Both the position numbers and the translations under genes were made by a program. A DNA stretch of 64,000 nt. It comes from VAZQ01 sp963739175 (GTDB lineage: Bacteria > Pseudomonadota > Alphaproteobacteria > Rhizobiales > Xanthobacteraceae). The DNA lies in the NCBI GenBank assembly GCA_963739175.1, contig CAVTZH010000005.1:248001-312000 (forward strand), given 5' to 3'. Position 1 is the first letter of the stretch. Each line of letters begins with the position of its first letter. This document shows, one piece after another, positions 29,923 through 38,824 of the stretch. A model generated the notes under the pieces. The model searched no databases. It saw nothing but the letters and a program-made list of their open reading frames with translations, and was not told where the DNA came from.

Positions 29923-30179
29923 GGCTTGTGATTGGCGGTCCTTGGTCCCGGCAGCCTGATTGCGCCGACCGTGCGATAGAATATATAGGGAACTACCCGG
30001 CCGGTGCGAAGCGCCGCCCGGGCCCGAGGTTTCGCAATGGTGCGGAGCCATGTAATTTGGGAATGCGGCGTCCAGTCCGCGCGCATGGGATTAAACCCCC
30101 CAAAGCGCGTATCACTGATGCGGCCGCCCCGGTGACACCCCCGGCCTCGTTATAAGGCCGGTCGAACGGAGAGACCGTC

Positions 30180-30830
30180 ATGGACGCTGTCGTCAAGCCT
30201 TGGCCCAAGGCTTCACTAACCGATCATGTTCGCCAGGCGCCGCCGGCGCCGTCACCCCGTCCCTCGCGCGAGGAGGCGGAGGCTGCCGTGCGCACGCTCA
30301 TCGCCTTCGCCGGCGATCACCCGGATCGGGAAGGGCTGGTCGAGACCCCCAAGCGCGTGGTCGACGCCTATGAGGAACTCTATCGCGGCTATCGCGAAGT
30401 TCCGGCCGAAGTGCTCGACCGCACCTTCAGCGAAATCGGCAAGTACGACGACTTCGTGCTGGTACGCGACATCGCCTTCAGCTCCCATTGCGAGCATCAC
30501 ATGATGCCGTTCCAGGGCAAGGCGCACATCGCCTACAAGCCGGTGGAGCGGGTCGTGGGTCTGTCGAAGCTGGCGCGGCTGGTCGACGTCTATGCGCGGC
30601 GCCTGCAGACGCAGGAGCATATGACCTCGCAGATCGCCACCGCGATCGAGGAGATCCTCAATCCGCGCGGCGTCGCCGTGATGCTTGAAGCCGAGCACAT
30701 GTGCATGTCGGTGCGTGGCGTCGAGAAGCCCGGCTCCTCCACCATCACCACGCAGTTCATCGGCAGCTTCCGGGAGAACCCGGACGAGCAGGTGCGTTTC
30801 ATCACCATGGTGCGCGGGGCTGACCGCTGA
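30180..30830 (+). CDS. folE: GTP cyclohydrolase I
   Basis: A 216-residue enzyme making 7,8-dihydroneopterin triphosphate from GTP, the first step of folate synthesis. Zinc and catalytic residues are visible in FSSHCEHHMMPF and EAEHMCMSVRGVEKPGSSTIT. The first 28 residues are a non-conserved Pro/Ala tail. hisI follows after 54 bp in the same direction. Confidence 0.96.
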   Translation: MDAVVKPWPKASLTDHVRQAPPAPSPRPSREEAEAAVRTLIAFAGDHPDREGLVETPKRVVDAYEELYRGYREVPAEVLDRTFSEIGKYDDFVLVRDIAFSSHCEHHMMPFQGKAHIAYKPVERVVGLSKLARLVDVYARRLQTQEHMTSQIATAIEEILNPRGVAVMLEAEHMCMSVRGVEKPGSSTITTQFIGSFRENPDEQVRFITMVRGADR

Positions 30831-30884
30831 CCCTTCGAGGGTCGGCGTTACACGCCTCGCTCCTCAGGGCGACGGCCCTTTTGG

Positions 30885-31349
30885 GTGAGGCATTCCTTGG
30901 CTGAGCAATCGACCTTTGCGCCACGTTCCTCGACCGAAGCGGTCGAGGAAGGCCTTGCGTTCGCCCCGAAGTTCGACGCCGACGGGCTGGTGACTTGCGT
31001 GGCGACCGATGCGAAGAGCGGCGACGTGCTGATGGTCGCGCACATGAACGCCGAGGCGCTGCGGCGCACGATCGAAAGCGGCGAAGCCTGGTACTTCAGC
31101 CGCTCGCGCAAGAGCCTCTGGCGCAAGGGCGAGAGCTCCGGCCACGTCCAGCGCATCGTCGAGATGCGCGTCGACTGCGACCAGGACGCCGTCTGGATCA
31201 AGGTCGAGCAAGGCGGTCCGGGCGCCTGCCACACCGGCCGGCGCTCGTGCTTCTATCGCGCGGTGCAGCTCGGCAAGGCCGGCGCGGCGACGCTCGAATT
31301 CCGCGACGCCGACAAGGCGTTCGACCCGAAGTCGGTCTACAAGAAATAA
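30885..31349 (+). CDS. hisI: Phosphoribosyl-AMP cyclohydrolase
   Basis: A 154-residue enzyme of histidine synthesis that opens the purine ring of phosphoribosyl-AMP. Metal ligands appear in VDCDQDAVWIKV and GACHTGRRSCFYR. There is no HisE domain, so phosphoribosyl-ATP pyrophosphatase is separate. The GTG at 30885 or the TTG at 30897 may start the protein. It is probably cotranscribed with folE. Confidence 0.95.
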   Translation: MRHSLAEQSTFAPRSSTEAVEEGLAFAPKFDADGLVTCVATDAKSGDVLMVAHMNAEALRRTIESGEAWYFSRSRKSLWRKGESSGHVQRIVEMRVDCDQDAVWIKVEQGGPGACHTGRRSCFYRAVQLGKAGAATLEFRDADKAFDPKSVYKK

Positions 31350-31355
31350 CCGGAA

Positions 31356-32234
31356 CTACTTCAACACTTCTCCCGCGCGCGCGAGCATCTGTTTCGCGCG
31401 TGCAAGGTGGGGCCGGTCATACATCACGCCGTCGATGGCAACCGCGCCTGCGCCCGACGCTGCGGCAAACGCCGCGACGATCGCGCGGGCCTTCGCCAGC
31501 GCTTCCGCGGTCGGCGTGAACACCTCGTTGATGACCGCGACCTGCGCCGGGTGGATCGCGAGCCGTCCGATAAAGCCGTCGCGCCGCGCTTCTTCGGTGT
31601 CGCGGCGCAGGGCGTCGAGATTGCGGAAGTCGGCGTAGATCGTCTCGATCGCCGCCGTCTGCGCGGCGGCGGCGCCGAACAGGCAGAGCGCGCGCGCAAG
31701 CTGATAGGGCTCGGTGAGCCTTCCATCCTTGTCGCGGTTCGCCTCGGCGCCGAGCTCGGCCGACAGGTCCTCCGGTCCCCAGGTCATGCCGATCAGGCGC
31801 GCGCTCGCACCATTGAACGTGCCGGCAAGGAAAATGCCGGCGGCGGTTTCGATCGCCTGCGCCAGGATCTTGACGTGACCGTCCTCGATCCCGGCGATGG
31901 CCTCGCGCGCGGAAAGTTTCGCGTCGGCATGGACGACCGACGCGCCGCCTTCCGCCTTCGGCAGCAGGATCGCGTCGGGCTTCGCCGGCACGATGGCGTC
32001 GAGATCGGCGTCGGTCAGGCCGGTGGCGATGCCGTTGATGCGGACCAGCAGGCGAGGGCGCTTGGCCTCTTTCACCGCCGTCTTGATGAATGCGGCCGCG
32101 CTCGCGCGGGCAGCGTCCTTGCGGTCGATCGCGATCGAATCCTCGAGGTCGACGATCATGGCGTCGGCGCCGCTCGCAAACGCCTTGTCGAGCTTGGAGC
32201 CGCCGTCGGCCGGGACGAACAGGAGAGAGCGCAT
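31356..32234 (-). CDS. CitE/HpcH-type CoA ester lyase
   Basis: A 292-residue TIM-barrel enzyme (LLFVPADGGSKLDKAFASGADAMIVDLEDSI) of the citrate lyase beta/malyl-CoA lyase group. AQAIETAAGIF and GMTWGPEDLSAELGA carry the metal-binding acids. It likely splits a malyl- or citramalyl-type CoA ester. Its ATG overlaps the stop of the MaoC gene (TGATG), so the two act together. The exact CoA ester is unknown. Confidence 0.88.
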   Translation of the reverse strand: MRSLLFVPADGGSKLDKAFASGADAMIVDLEDSIAIDRKDAARASAAAFIKTAVKEAKRPRLLVRINGIATGLTDADLDAIVPAKPDAILLPKAEGGASVVHADAKLSAREAIAGIEDGHVKILAQAIETAAGIFLAGTFNGASARLIGMTWGPEDLSAELGAEANRDKDGRLTEPYQLARALCLFGAAAAQTAAIETIYADFRNLDALRRDTEEARRDGFIGRLAIHPAQVAVINEVFTPTAEALAKARAIVAAFAAASGAGAVAIDGVMYDRPHLARAKQMLARAGEVLK

Positions 32235-32728
32235 CAACGCGGCCGCATCCGCATGAAGACCTGGCGGTGGCATTCGGCGACCAGCTTGTCGTCCTGATTG
32301 TAGGCGCGGTGGAGGAATTCCACGATCCCGGCGCCTGGCCGCGAACTCGATTCGCGCTTGCCGAGGACCTCGGTGGAGACGTGAACCGTATCGCCCTCGA
32401 ACAGCGGATGCGGGAATTTCACGTCGGTCATCCCCAGATTCGCGATGGTGGTCCCGACCGTCATGTCGGAGACCTGGATGCCGATCATCAGGCCGAGGGT
32501 GAACAGCGAGTTCATCAGGGGCTGGCCCCATTCGGTTTCCTGCTCGCAGAAATGCCGGTCGATGTGCAGCGGCTGCGGATTGAGCGTCATGTTGGAGAAC
32601 AGCATGTTGTCCATCTGCGTCACGGTGCGGCGCAGCGGGTGCTCGTAGCGGTGCCCGACCACGAAGTCGTCGAAATAGATGCCGCCACGCGGGTGACGAT
32701 GGACGAGGGGCTCGGTCTTCTGGGTCAT
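32234..32728 (-). CDS. MaoC-like dehydratase
   Basis: A 164-residue single hot-dog enoyl-CoA hydratase (MaoC) protein: the TLNPQPLHID motif and the GTTIANLGMTDVKFPHPLFEGDTV stretch are typical. It is half the size of mesaconyl-CoA hydratase and overlaps the downstream CoA lyase gene by one base. A hydratase plus C-C lyase pair fits breakdown of an unsaturated dicarboxyl-CoA such as itaconyl- or mesaconyl-CoA; this is inference. Confidence 0.88.
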   Translation of the reverse strand: MTQKTEPLVHRHPRGGIYFDDFVVGHRYEHPLRRTVTQMDNMLFSNMTLNPQPLHIDRHFCEQETEWGQPLMNSLFTLGLMIGIQVSDMTVGTTIANLGMTDVKFPHPLFEGDTVHVSTEVLGKRESSSRPGAGIVEFLHRAYNQDDKLVAECHRQVFMRMRPR

Positions 32729-32855
32729 GTTTCAGTCCTCCCGGACGCGGATACAGAGGTAATCCGTTAACGTTCCATTTACCATAATCGTTAACAGTTA
32801 GCAGGAACTCGTGGCAGGCGCCACGGGCGCCGATTGAGCGTCCAAACCGCGCGTC

Positions 32856-33914
32856 ATGTCCGTCCTCCCGAAACAAACCCCTGCCGTCCGGCAGCCTACG
32901 CCACAAAGCGTCGGCGCTCCTGCGTCGGGCGTCGCCGGCGCGATCCAGCGGGCGGCGCAGGCGACCGGGGCGAGCTTCGAATATCTGCTCGCGACCGCCA
33001 AGGTCGAGTCGAACTTCAATCCCAATTCGAAGTCACGGAGCTCGTCGGCGACCGGGCTGTTCCAGTTCATCGAGCAGACCTGGCTCGGCATGATGAAGAA
33101 TGCCGGCAAGGCGCTCGGGTTCGGCAACTATGCCGACGCGATTTCGCGCAATTCCGACGGGCGCTATCAGGTCAACGATCCGCAGCTGCGCAACGAGATC
33201 CTGCAACTGCGCAAGGACCCCGCCGCCAATGCGGCAATGGCCGGCGCCTTCACGCAGCGCAACGCCGCCGCGCTCAAGCAACGGATCGGTCGCAACCCGA
33301 CCGACGGCGAGCTCTATATGGCGCATTTCTTCGGCACCGGTGGTGCCGGGCAACTCATCAATGCCGCGAGGGAGCGTCCGCAAGTCAGTGCGGCCGCGAT
33401 GTTTCCAGCCGCGGCGCGCGCCAACAAATCGATCTTCTACGACCGCCAGGGCAATGCGCGCACCGCGTCGGGCGTCTATTCCGAACTCAATCGCCGTTAC
33501 CAGGTCGCGCGCACCAATGTGATGCCGAACGTCGTGCCGACCGCCATCGCTGCCAACTCCGCAGCGCCTGCGGCCGTGCCGGGCGAGACGCCACGGGCGC
33601 CCGACACCGCCGGCATGACCAACGCGTTCGCCGTCGCGTCTCCGCGGCCAGTCGTGGCCAGCGCCGAGCCCGCGTTCCGCTCGCTGTTCCACAGTGGCGG
33701 CGATCCTGCCGATGGACGCGGCCCGGTGTCGCCGATCGTCGCCGATTTGTGGGGCGCGGCGCCCGCGGATGCGCCGGCATCTGCTACCGACAGTGCTCCG
33801 GCCGTCACCGCCCGAGCGGTCACGCCGACGGCTGCGACGCACGGGCCGCTCGACCTCTTCCGCGATATGCGGCCGGACGTGCGCAGCCTGTTCAGGGGCG
33901 GCAACCGCGTTTGA
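32856..33914 (+). CDS. Lytic transglycosylase (SLT-domain) protein
   Basis: A 352-residue protein with an N-terminal SLT domain: catalytic Glu51 in TAKVESNFNPNSKS, then SATGLFQFIEQTWLGMM. The C-terminal half is Pro/Ala-rich and disordered, ending DLFRDMRPDVRSLFRGG. No signal peptide is visible, so export would be by another route, as in flagellar or secretion-linked transglycosylases. No such apparatus is encoded nearby. It cleaves peptidoglycan glycan strands by analogy. Confidence 0.88.
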   Translation: MSVLPKQTPAVRQPTPQSVGAPASGVAGAIQRAAQATGASFEYLLATAKVESNFNPNSKSRSSSATGLFQFIEQTWLGMMKNAGKALGFGNYADAISRNSDGRYQVNDPQLRNEILQLRKDPAANAAMAGAFTQRNAAALKQRIGRNPTDGELYMAHFFGTGGAGQLINAARERPQVSAAAMFPAAARANKSIFYDRQGNARTASGVYSELNRRYQVARTNVMPNVVPTAIAANSAAPAAVPGETPRAPDTAGMTNAFAVASPRPVVASAEPAFRSLFHSGGDPADGRGPVSPIVADLWGAAPADAPASATDSAPAVTARAVTPTAATHGPLDLFRDMRPDVRSLFRGGNRV

Positions 33915-34056
33915 CGCGCGTCCGTTGACGCGATCGCGCGGTTAACGATCTGGCAATCTTTGCAAAGATTTATGGTGAACCGTTTATTAAACATCGCTGC
34001 CTTACAGTAACACCCGTCCGTGCCGCCCCCTGCGGCACCTGTGCTCCGGTTGAGGC

Positions 34057-35268
34057 ATGATCGTTCGTCAGTTTCTCCAGTGGATCCGTACGGCGGGTGC
34101 AGCCGAGCGTGCCGAGGCAACCACCGCATTGGCGCGCGGCTACCTTTATTCCGATCTCTCCGCCGATGACCGCGCCGCCAGCGAAGGCGCGCTGATCATG
34201 TTGCTCGACGATCCGTCGCCGCTGGTGCGCGAAGCGCTGGCGCGGGCGCTGGCGTTCAGCGATCAGTCGCCGCCGCCGGTGATCCTCGGCCTCGCGGCCG
34301 ACCAGCCGGAGGTCGCGAGCTGGGTGCTCGAGCATTCGCCGCTGCTGATGGATGCCGATCTGGTCGATGCGGTCGCGACGGGACGGCCGCCGACTCAGGC
34401 CGCCATCGCGCGCCGCGCCGATCTGCCGTGCGCAGTCGCCGCCGCCATCGCCGAGGTCGGCGCCGCCGAGGCCTGCCTGGTGCTGATCGAGAACGACAGC
34501 GCCGAAATCGTTGCGTTCTCGCTCGACCGCATCGTCGCGCGCCACGGCCATCTCGCTGCGATCCGCGAATCGATGCTGGTGCGGGACGATCTGCCGGCGC
34601 CGACGCGGCAGGCGCTGGTCGCCAAGCTCTCCGAGACGCTCGCCGGTTTCGTCACCGCGCGCGCCTGGCTCGACGAGGATCATGCCCAGCGCATCACCAA
34701 GGAGGCCTGCGAGAAGGCGACGGTCACGCTCGCCGCGGTCTCGCCGTCGACCGAGATTTTGCCGCTGATCCGGCATCTGCGCGAGAGCGGCCAGCTCAAT
34801 GCCGGCCTGGTGCTGCGCGCGCTGTTGTCAGGCAACGTCGAGATGTTCGAGCAGGCGCTGGCCGAGCTTTCCGAACTGCCGCTGCAGCGCGTGAGCGCTC
34901 TGCTGCACGACCGGCGCGGCACCGGTTTCCGCGCGCTCTACGACAAGGCGGAATTGCCGGCCTCGACCTATTCGGCGTTCCGCGAGGCGGTCGACGCCAT
35001 GCGGGAAGGGGGCTTCGTCGGCGAGCCGGGCGGCGCGACGAGACTCAAGCGCCGCATGGTCGAGCGCGTCCTGACGCGCTGCGCCGACGAGTCGCTGGGC
35101 GATATCGAGCCGCTGTTGCTGCTGCTGCGCCGCTTCGCGGCCGAGGCGGCGCGCGAAGAGGCGCGCATGTTCTGCACCGAGCTGGTGGCGGAGGATGCGG
35201 TCGATCCCCTGTATTTCGGTCGGCCGAGCAACGACGCGTTCCTCGACGACGAGCGCTTCGCGGCGTAG
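34057..35268 (+). CDS. DUF2336 domain protein
   Basis: A 403-residue all-helical protein of the alphaproteobacterial DUF2336 family, with HEAT-like repeats (RAEATTALARGYLYSDLSADDRAASEGALIMLLDDPSPLVREALARAL). Members are often found near chemotaxis, flagellar or two-component genes; here a response regulator and an Hpt protein follow. It has no signal or membrane segment. Role unknown. Confidence 0.88.
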   Translation: MIVRQFLQWIRTAGAAERAEATTALARGYLYSDLSADDRAASEGALIMLLDDPSPLVREALARALAFSDQSPPPVILGLAADQPEVASWVLEHSPLLMDADLVDAVATGRPPTQAAIARRADLPCAVAAAIAEVGAAEACLVLIENDSAEIVAFSLDRIVARHGHLAAIRESMLVRDDLPAPTRQALVAKLSETLAGFVTARAWLDEDHAQRITKEACEKATVTLAAVSPSTEILPLIRHLRESGQLNAGLVLRALLSGNVEMFEQALAELSELPLQRVSALLHDRRGTGFRALYDKAELPASTYSAFREAVDAMREGGFVGEPGGATRLKRRMVERVLTRCADESLGDIEPLLLLLRRFAAEAAREEARMFCTELVAEDAVDPLYFGRPSNDAFLDDERFAA

Positions 35269-35289
35269 GCCCGAAAATCGGAAGCTTGC

Positions 35290-35434
35290 TCCGACCTCAT
35301 CCTGAGGCGGGAGCCATAAGCGCGTTTACGCGCGTCTTCGACGCGCTATGGCGACCGTCTCGAAGGATGGGCTGCGCCTGCTGCCATGGTTCGAGACGCG
35401 TCGCTTGCGCGACGCTCCTCACCATGAGGTCGGA
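35290..35434. repeat. Long palindromic intergenic repeat (CCTCATCCTGAGG type)
   Basis: Outer arms TCCGACCTCAT (35290-35300) and ATGAGGTCGGA (35424-35434) match perfectly; inside, GGTTCGAGACGCG-like and GTCTCGAAGG-like arms follow. It lies between convergent DUF2336 and Hpt genes. The type is common between genes in Bradyrhizobium-related genomes. Confidence 0.75.
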
Positions 35435-35440
35435 GGGAAA

Positions 35441-36049
35441 TCAAAACGACGGTTCGGTCGGCACGATCGACGGCGCCAGGATGCCGGCGAGCACGTCCGG
35501 GCGATCCTTGTTTTCCTGCGCCAGGAAGTCGTCGGTGACCTCGCGCAGCCGCTTGGTCAGGGCATCGGCAATCTGCGCCACGTCGGGCCGCGCGTGCTCG
35601 CGGATGATGGCGCGGATCGCATCGACATGCTGATCGACCAGCGCCAGCGGAACGCGGCTCATGTCGGGCGTGTGGTCGATCAGCCGGCACAGACTGTCGG
35701 CGGGCGCGGCGGCCAACGGATAGCCAAAGGTCGCGGCCTGGCCCTTGATGTCGTGCACGGCATGAAACAGCGCGTCGCGGGTCGCTTTGGTGAAGCCCTT
35801 CGACCTGACATCCCGGCGCGCGGCGTCGAGACGCTCGCATTCCGAATCCATCCACGAGGAGAATTCGCTCGAAAGCTCCGTCAGCGCCTTCTCGGCGCGC
35901 GCGACCGGATCGTTGCCGGCGTTGCCGGGTTTGCCATCCTCCGACACCACCATGCGCAGCGGGTTCGGCGGCGTGATCATCTCGTAGTCGCCAAAGGTAG
36001 CGATCGACGGCTTTGTTTGCTTGTTCTTGATTTGCTTGTTCTTGGCCAT
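35441..36049 (-). CDS. Hpt-domain phosphotransfer protein
   Basis: A 202-residue protein with a Lys-rich start and an Hpt-like helical domain: His99 in AVHDIKGQAATFGYP is the expected phospho-site (HxxKG). It is 16 bp downstream of the response regulator gene, so the two probably exchange phosphate. No histidine kinase is encoded nearby. The C-terminal tail holds a SIVPTEPSF end. Confidence 0.85.
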   Translation of the reverse strand: MAKNKQIKNKQTKPSIATFGDYEMITPPNPLRMVVSEDGKPGNAGNDPVARAEKALTELSSEFSSWMDSECERLDAARRDVRSKGFTKATRDALFHAVHDIKGQAATFGYPLAAAPADSLCRLIDHTPDMSRVPLALVDQHVDAIRAIIREHARPDVAQIADALTKRLREVTDDFLAQENKDRPDVLAGILAPSIVPTEPSF

Positions 36050-36065
36050 CGACGGCGTCCGATCC

Positions 36066-36611
36066 TCAGGTGGTGACTTTGGCCTTGCCGATCAAAGCGG
36101 TCTGGCGGATCGTGTCCGCTTGGCCGCCCTTGCGACGTTCCGGCCCGACATAGTTCGAGGTGACGTTGCGGCGCCGGTCAGGACCGAAATAGGTCTTGGT
36201 CTTGATGAACGGTCGCGGGTTTGCGACGACGTTGAGCACGCGCTGGTAGAGCGCCTTGGCCGAGATCGGCTTCGCCATGAATTCGGTGACGCCGGCGTCG
36301 CGCGCGGATGTCACGCGCTTCTTCTCCGAATGTCCGGTGAGCATGATGATCGGAACGTAGGGATTGGCGTTCGCGCCCGGTTGCCGGATCATTTGCGCGA
36401 GCTCGAGGCCGTCGAAGATCGGCATCGCCCAATCGGTGATGATGATGTCCGGCACGAAATGCGTGAACGCCTCGAGACCGGAAGCGCCGTCTTCGGCCTC
36501 GTAGACTTCGCGCGCGCCAAAGCCATGCAGCAGTGTTCGCAAGATGCGCCGCATATGCGTGTTGTCGTCGATGACGAGAAAGCGCAGCCGGTTGAAATCG
36601 ATGCGAAGCAT
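36066..36611 (-). CDS. Single-domain response regulator with C-terminal extension
   Basis: A 181-residue receiver: acidic pocket D15/D16, phospho-acceptor Asp60 in IIITDWAMP, Lys114 in FMAKPIS. A tail of about 55 residues ends with GPDRRRN and GPERRKGG motifs, seen in CpdR/FixJ-free alphaproteobacterial regulators but with no DNA-binding domain. It is the first gene of the regulator-Hpt pair. Confidence 0.9.
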   Translation of the reverse strand: MLRIDFNRLRFLVIDDNTHMRRILRTLLHGFGAREVYEAEDGASGLEAFTHFVPDIIITDWAMPIFDGLELAQMIRQPGANANPYVPIIMLTGHSEKKRVTSARDAGVTEFMAKPISAKALYQRVLNVVANPRPFIKTKTYFGPDRRRNVTSNYVGPERRKGGQADTIRQTALIGKAKVTT

Positions 36612-36708
36612 GGCACCACCAAAGACCCCGGGACACGTCCCAGGGCCTTGCAATCGCAGATGGTAGGTTCCGGCTGTTAAGGAAGGGTTAAGCATGTGGC
36701 TTGGCATC

Positions 36709-36732
36709 TGGTTGGTCAAATGGTTGGTCAAA
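36709..36732. promoter_or_regulatory. Perfect tandem 12-bp repeat in a divergent promoter region
   Basis: TGGTTGGTCAAA occurs twice in a row at 36709-36720 and 36721-36732, between the divergent response-regulator and GNAT genes. Two copies in the same orientation spaced by just over one helix turn would suit a dimeric DNA-binding protein, but no regulator is known for it. Confidence 0.4.
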
Positions 36733-36879
36733 CCTTGGAACCTGATCCAAAGCACGGGCCTCGTGCATTCGAGCGCGACCGCATCCAGTGCGGCGCCATT
36801 TTCAAGTTCATTTCTGCGGCCAACGCTTTGTTGAGGTTTGTTTGCGAGGTTCAGCAAGACTTCGAAGAAAGCGGTGGGA

Positions 36880-38175
36880 ATGTCCGATCCTCTTGTCATC
36901 GACCAGCGCCGGGCGGATCGCGCTCCGGCGTCAAGCGCGCGCGACGCCGCGCCCGCGACGCAACCCGCCATCGACATTGCAATTCATCATCGGCTCGACG
37001 ACGTCGAGCAGACGTGGCGGCTGCTCGAGCAGACCGCCGATTGCACCGCCTTCCAGAGCTTCGACTGGCTTGCCGTCTGGTGTCGCCACGTCGGTCCGTT
37101 GCTGCGGACGCAGCCGGCGATCGTGGTCGGCCGGCATGGCAATGAGACGCTGTTCATCCTGCCGCTGGCGGTGACGCCGGGTGCGGTGCGCCGTCTGACC
37201 TGGCTCGGCAGCGACCTCTGCGACTACAACGGGCCGCTGCTGGCCAAGGCATGCGCGTCGCAACTGACGGGTGAGCGTTTCACGGAACTGTGGCGCGAGA
37301 TCTGCCGGCGATTGCAGTCGGACGCGCGCACGCGACACGACCTCGTCGAGCTCACCAAGATGCCGGAGCGGGTGGGGGAGCAGGCCAATCCGTTCCTCGC
37401 GCTCGCGGCCGGCTTGAACCCGAGCAACGCGTACATTGCGGACCTGTTCGGGACCTGGACCGAGTTCTACGAGACCAAGCGCTCCTCCGGGACGCGGCGG
37501 CGCGATCGCACCAAGCTCAAGCGGCTCGGCGAGATGGGCGAGGTGCGCTTCGTCACGCCGCAGGATCGCGGCGAGATCGCGCGCTCGGTCGACCTGCTGA
37601 TGCAGCAGAAGGCGCGCTCGTTCGCGCGCATGGGCGTCGCCAACATGTTCGCGCGGCCGGGCTGGGCCGAATTCTTCGCCGCCATCGCCACCGACGAGCG
37701 CATGCGTGGTCTCGTCCATGTCAGCCGGCTCGATGTCGGCTCGGTCTGGTCTGCGATCAATCTCGGCCTCGTGTTCCGCGATACCTACTCGCATGTGCTG
37801 GCGAGCTACGACGACGGCGAGACGTCGCGCTTCGGGCCGGGCGCCGCGCACCTGCGCGATCTCTTGCGCTATTCGATCGAGCACGGGCTCAAGCATTTCG
37901 ATTTCACCATCGGCGACGAGCGCTACAAGCGCGAATGGTCGGACCGCACGATCATGCTCTACGATCACGTGGCGGCCGCTTCGGTCCGCGGCTGGGCCGC
38001 CGCCGCCATGGTGCACGGCCACCGTCGCATGAAGCGGTTCATCAAACAGAACGAGGCGCTCTGGTCGCTGTTCAGCCGCGCACGCGCGGCGATCGGCCTG
38101 AAGTCGGCGGCACCGGCCGCCGCTGACGACGCGCCCGAGAAAGAGCACAAGTCGCCGCCGCTCGCGCCGAAGTAG
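36880..38175 (+). CDS. GNAT acetyltransferase, BcsL/CelD-like
   Basis: A 431-residue protein with the double-GNAT fold of the CelD/BcsL group: an N-terminal half with TAFQSFDWLAVWCRHVG and a C-terminal half with SRFGPGAAHLRDLLRYSIEHGLKHFDFTIGDERYKREWSD. Such proteins are linked to polysaccharide or lipid modification. ATG 36880 is used, although an upstream TTG is in frame. No cellulose genes are nearby. Confidence 0.85.
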   Translation: MSDPLVIDQRRADRAPASSARDAAPATQPAIDIAIHHRLDDVEQTWRLLEQTADCTAFQSFDWLAVWCRHVGPLLRTQPAIVVGRHGNETLFILPLAVTPGAVRRLTWLGSDLCDYNGPLLAKACASQLTGERFTELWREICRRLQSDARTRHDLVELTKMPERVGEQANPFLALAAGLNPSNAYIADLFGTWTEFYETKRSSGTRRRDRTKLKRLGEMGEVRFVTPQDRGEIARSVDLLMQQKARSFARMGVANMFARPGWAEFFAAIATDERMRGLVHVSRLDVGSVWSAINLGLVFRDTYSHVLASYDDGETSRFGPGAAHLRDLLRYSIEHGLKHFDFTIGDERYKREWSDRTIMLYDHVAAASVRGWAAAAMVHGHRRMKRFIKQNEALWSLFSRARAAIGLKSAAPAAADDAPEKEHKSPPLAPK

Positions 38176-38215
38176 GTTCGAGGGCGCAGCGATGCGACGT
38201 CGGCACTGACCGCTT

Positions 38216-38246
38216 ATCTTACTCTGCCGCAGCAACTGAGTAAGAT
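38216..38246. terminator. Perfect hairpin after the GNAT gene
   Basis: ATCTTACTC (38216-38224) and GAGTAAGAT (38238-38246) pair perfectly around a 13-base loop, 40 bp after the stop at 38175. A T-rich stretch (GTTTTTTCTTACTG) follows further down. Probable transcription end. Confidence 0.55.
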
Positions 38247-38348
38247 CGTCAAAATCGTCAAATCCATTCGCGCTGTCAGTCGCTTACGCGTTTTTTCTTA
38301 CTGTCTTACTGGTCTTTCTCACAATTCCGTCATTCCGAGCCCAGCGTC

Positions 38349-38438
38349 GTAGCCCGGATGAAGCGAAGCGAAATCCGGGGCGGACATCTCTGTTCGGGTA
38401 GGATCATCCCGCATTGCGCTTCGCTTCATGCGGGCTAC
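38349..38438. repeat. Palindromic repeat (GTAGCCCGGATGA type), copy 1
   Basis: Begins GTAGCCCGGATGAAGCGAAG and ends CTTCGCTTCATGCGGGCTAC. The matching unit is at 45106-45174. Long imperfect inverted repeat able to fold as RNA. Confidence 0.82.
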
Positions 38439-38824
38439 GAACGGCGCACGCGCATCCACGACCGTGCCAGAGAAATCGATCGCGTCAAGCCGAACGTTCG
38501 CGCAACTGTTTACAGCCTGGTGACAGCGACGTGCGTTTTGCGGCGTTCTTGCACGTCGAGCGCAACAGCCGTCGGGCTTTCTGTTCAGCCGATCGCTTGG
38601 GGAGATGCACCTGCGAAGTTCGGAACATTGGAAATGGGTGAGTGTCGCCATATCGAAAAATCGCGGCTGTGGAGAGTCCCCGTCAACCGATCCCCGTCGT
38701 TGCAAGACCATGCGCGCCCTATCCCCGCAATCAGTGCGAGGGCGCGTTGAGGCACGTATCACCTGAGGGCATTCGTCCGTGGCATGCGGCCATCGTGCTC
38801 GCGAGTCATAAGAAAGTATGAGTT

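Larger units (their letters stand above)
38176..38783. other. Repeat-rich intergenic region
   Basis: Contains the hairpin at 38216-38246 and the palindromic repeat at 38349-38438. From 38450 on there is no coding pattern I trust. Base composition drops in GC from about 38450 through 39800 compared with the flanks. Confidence 0.4.

Noticed and set aside
32834..33928. Second full-length plus-strand frame over the transglycosylase gene
   Set aside because: Arg/Ser-rich translation with no motif; the overlapping frame has the SLT active site.
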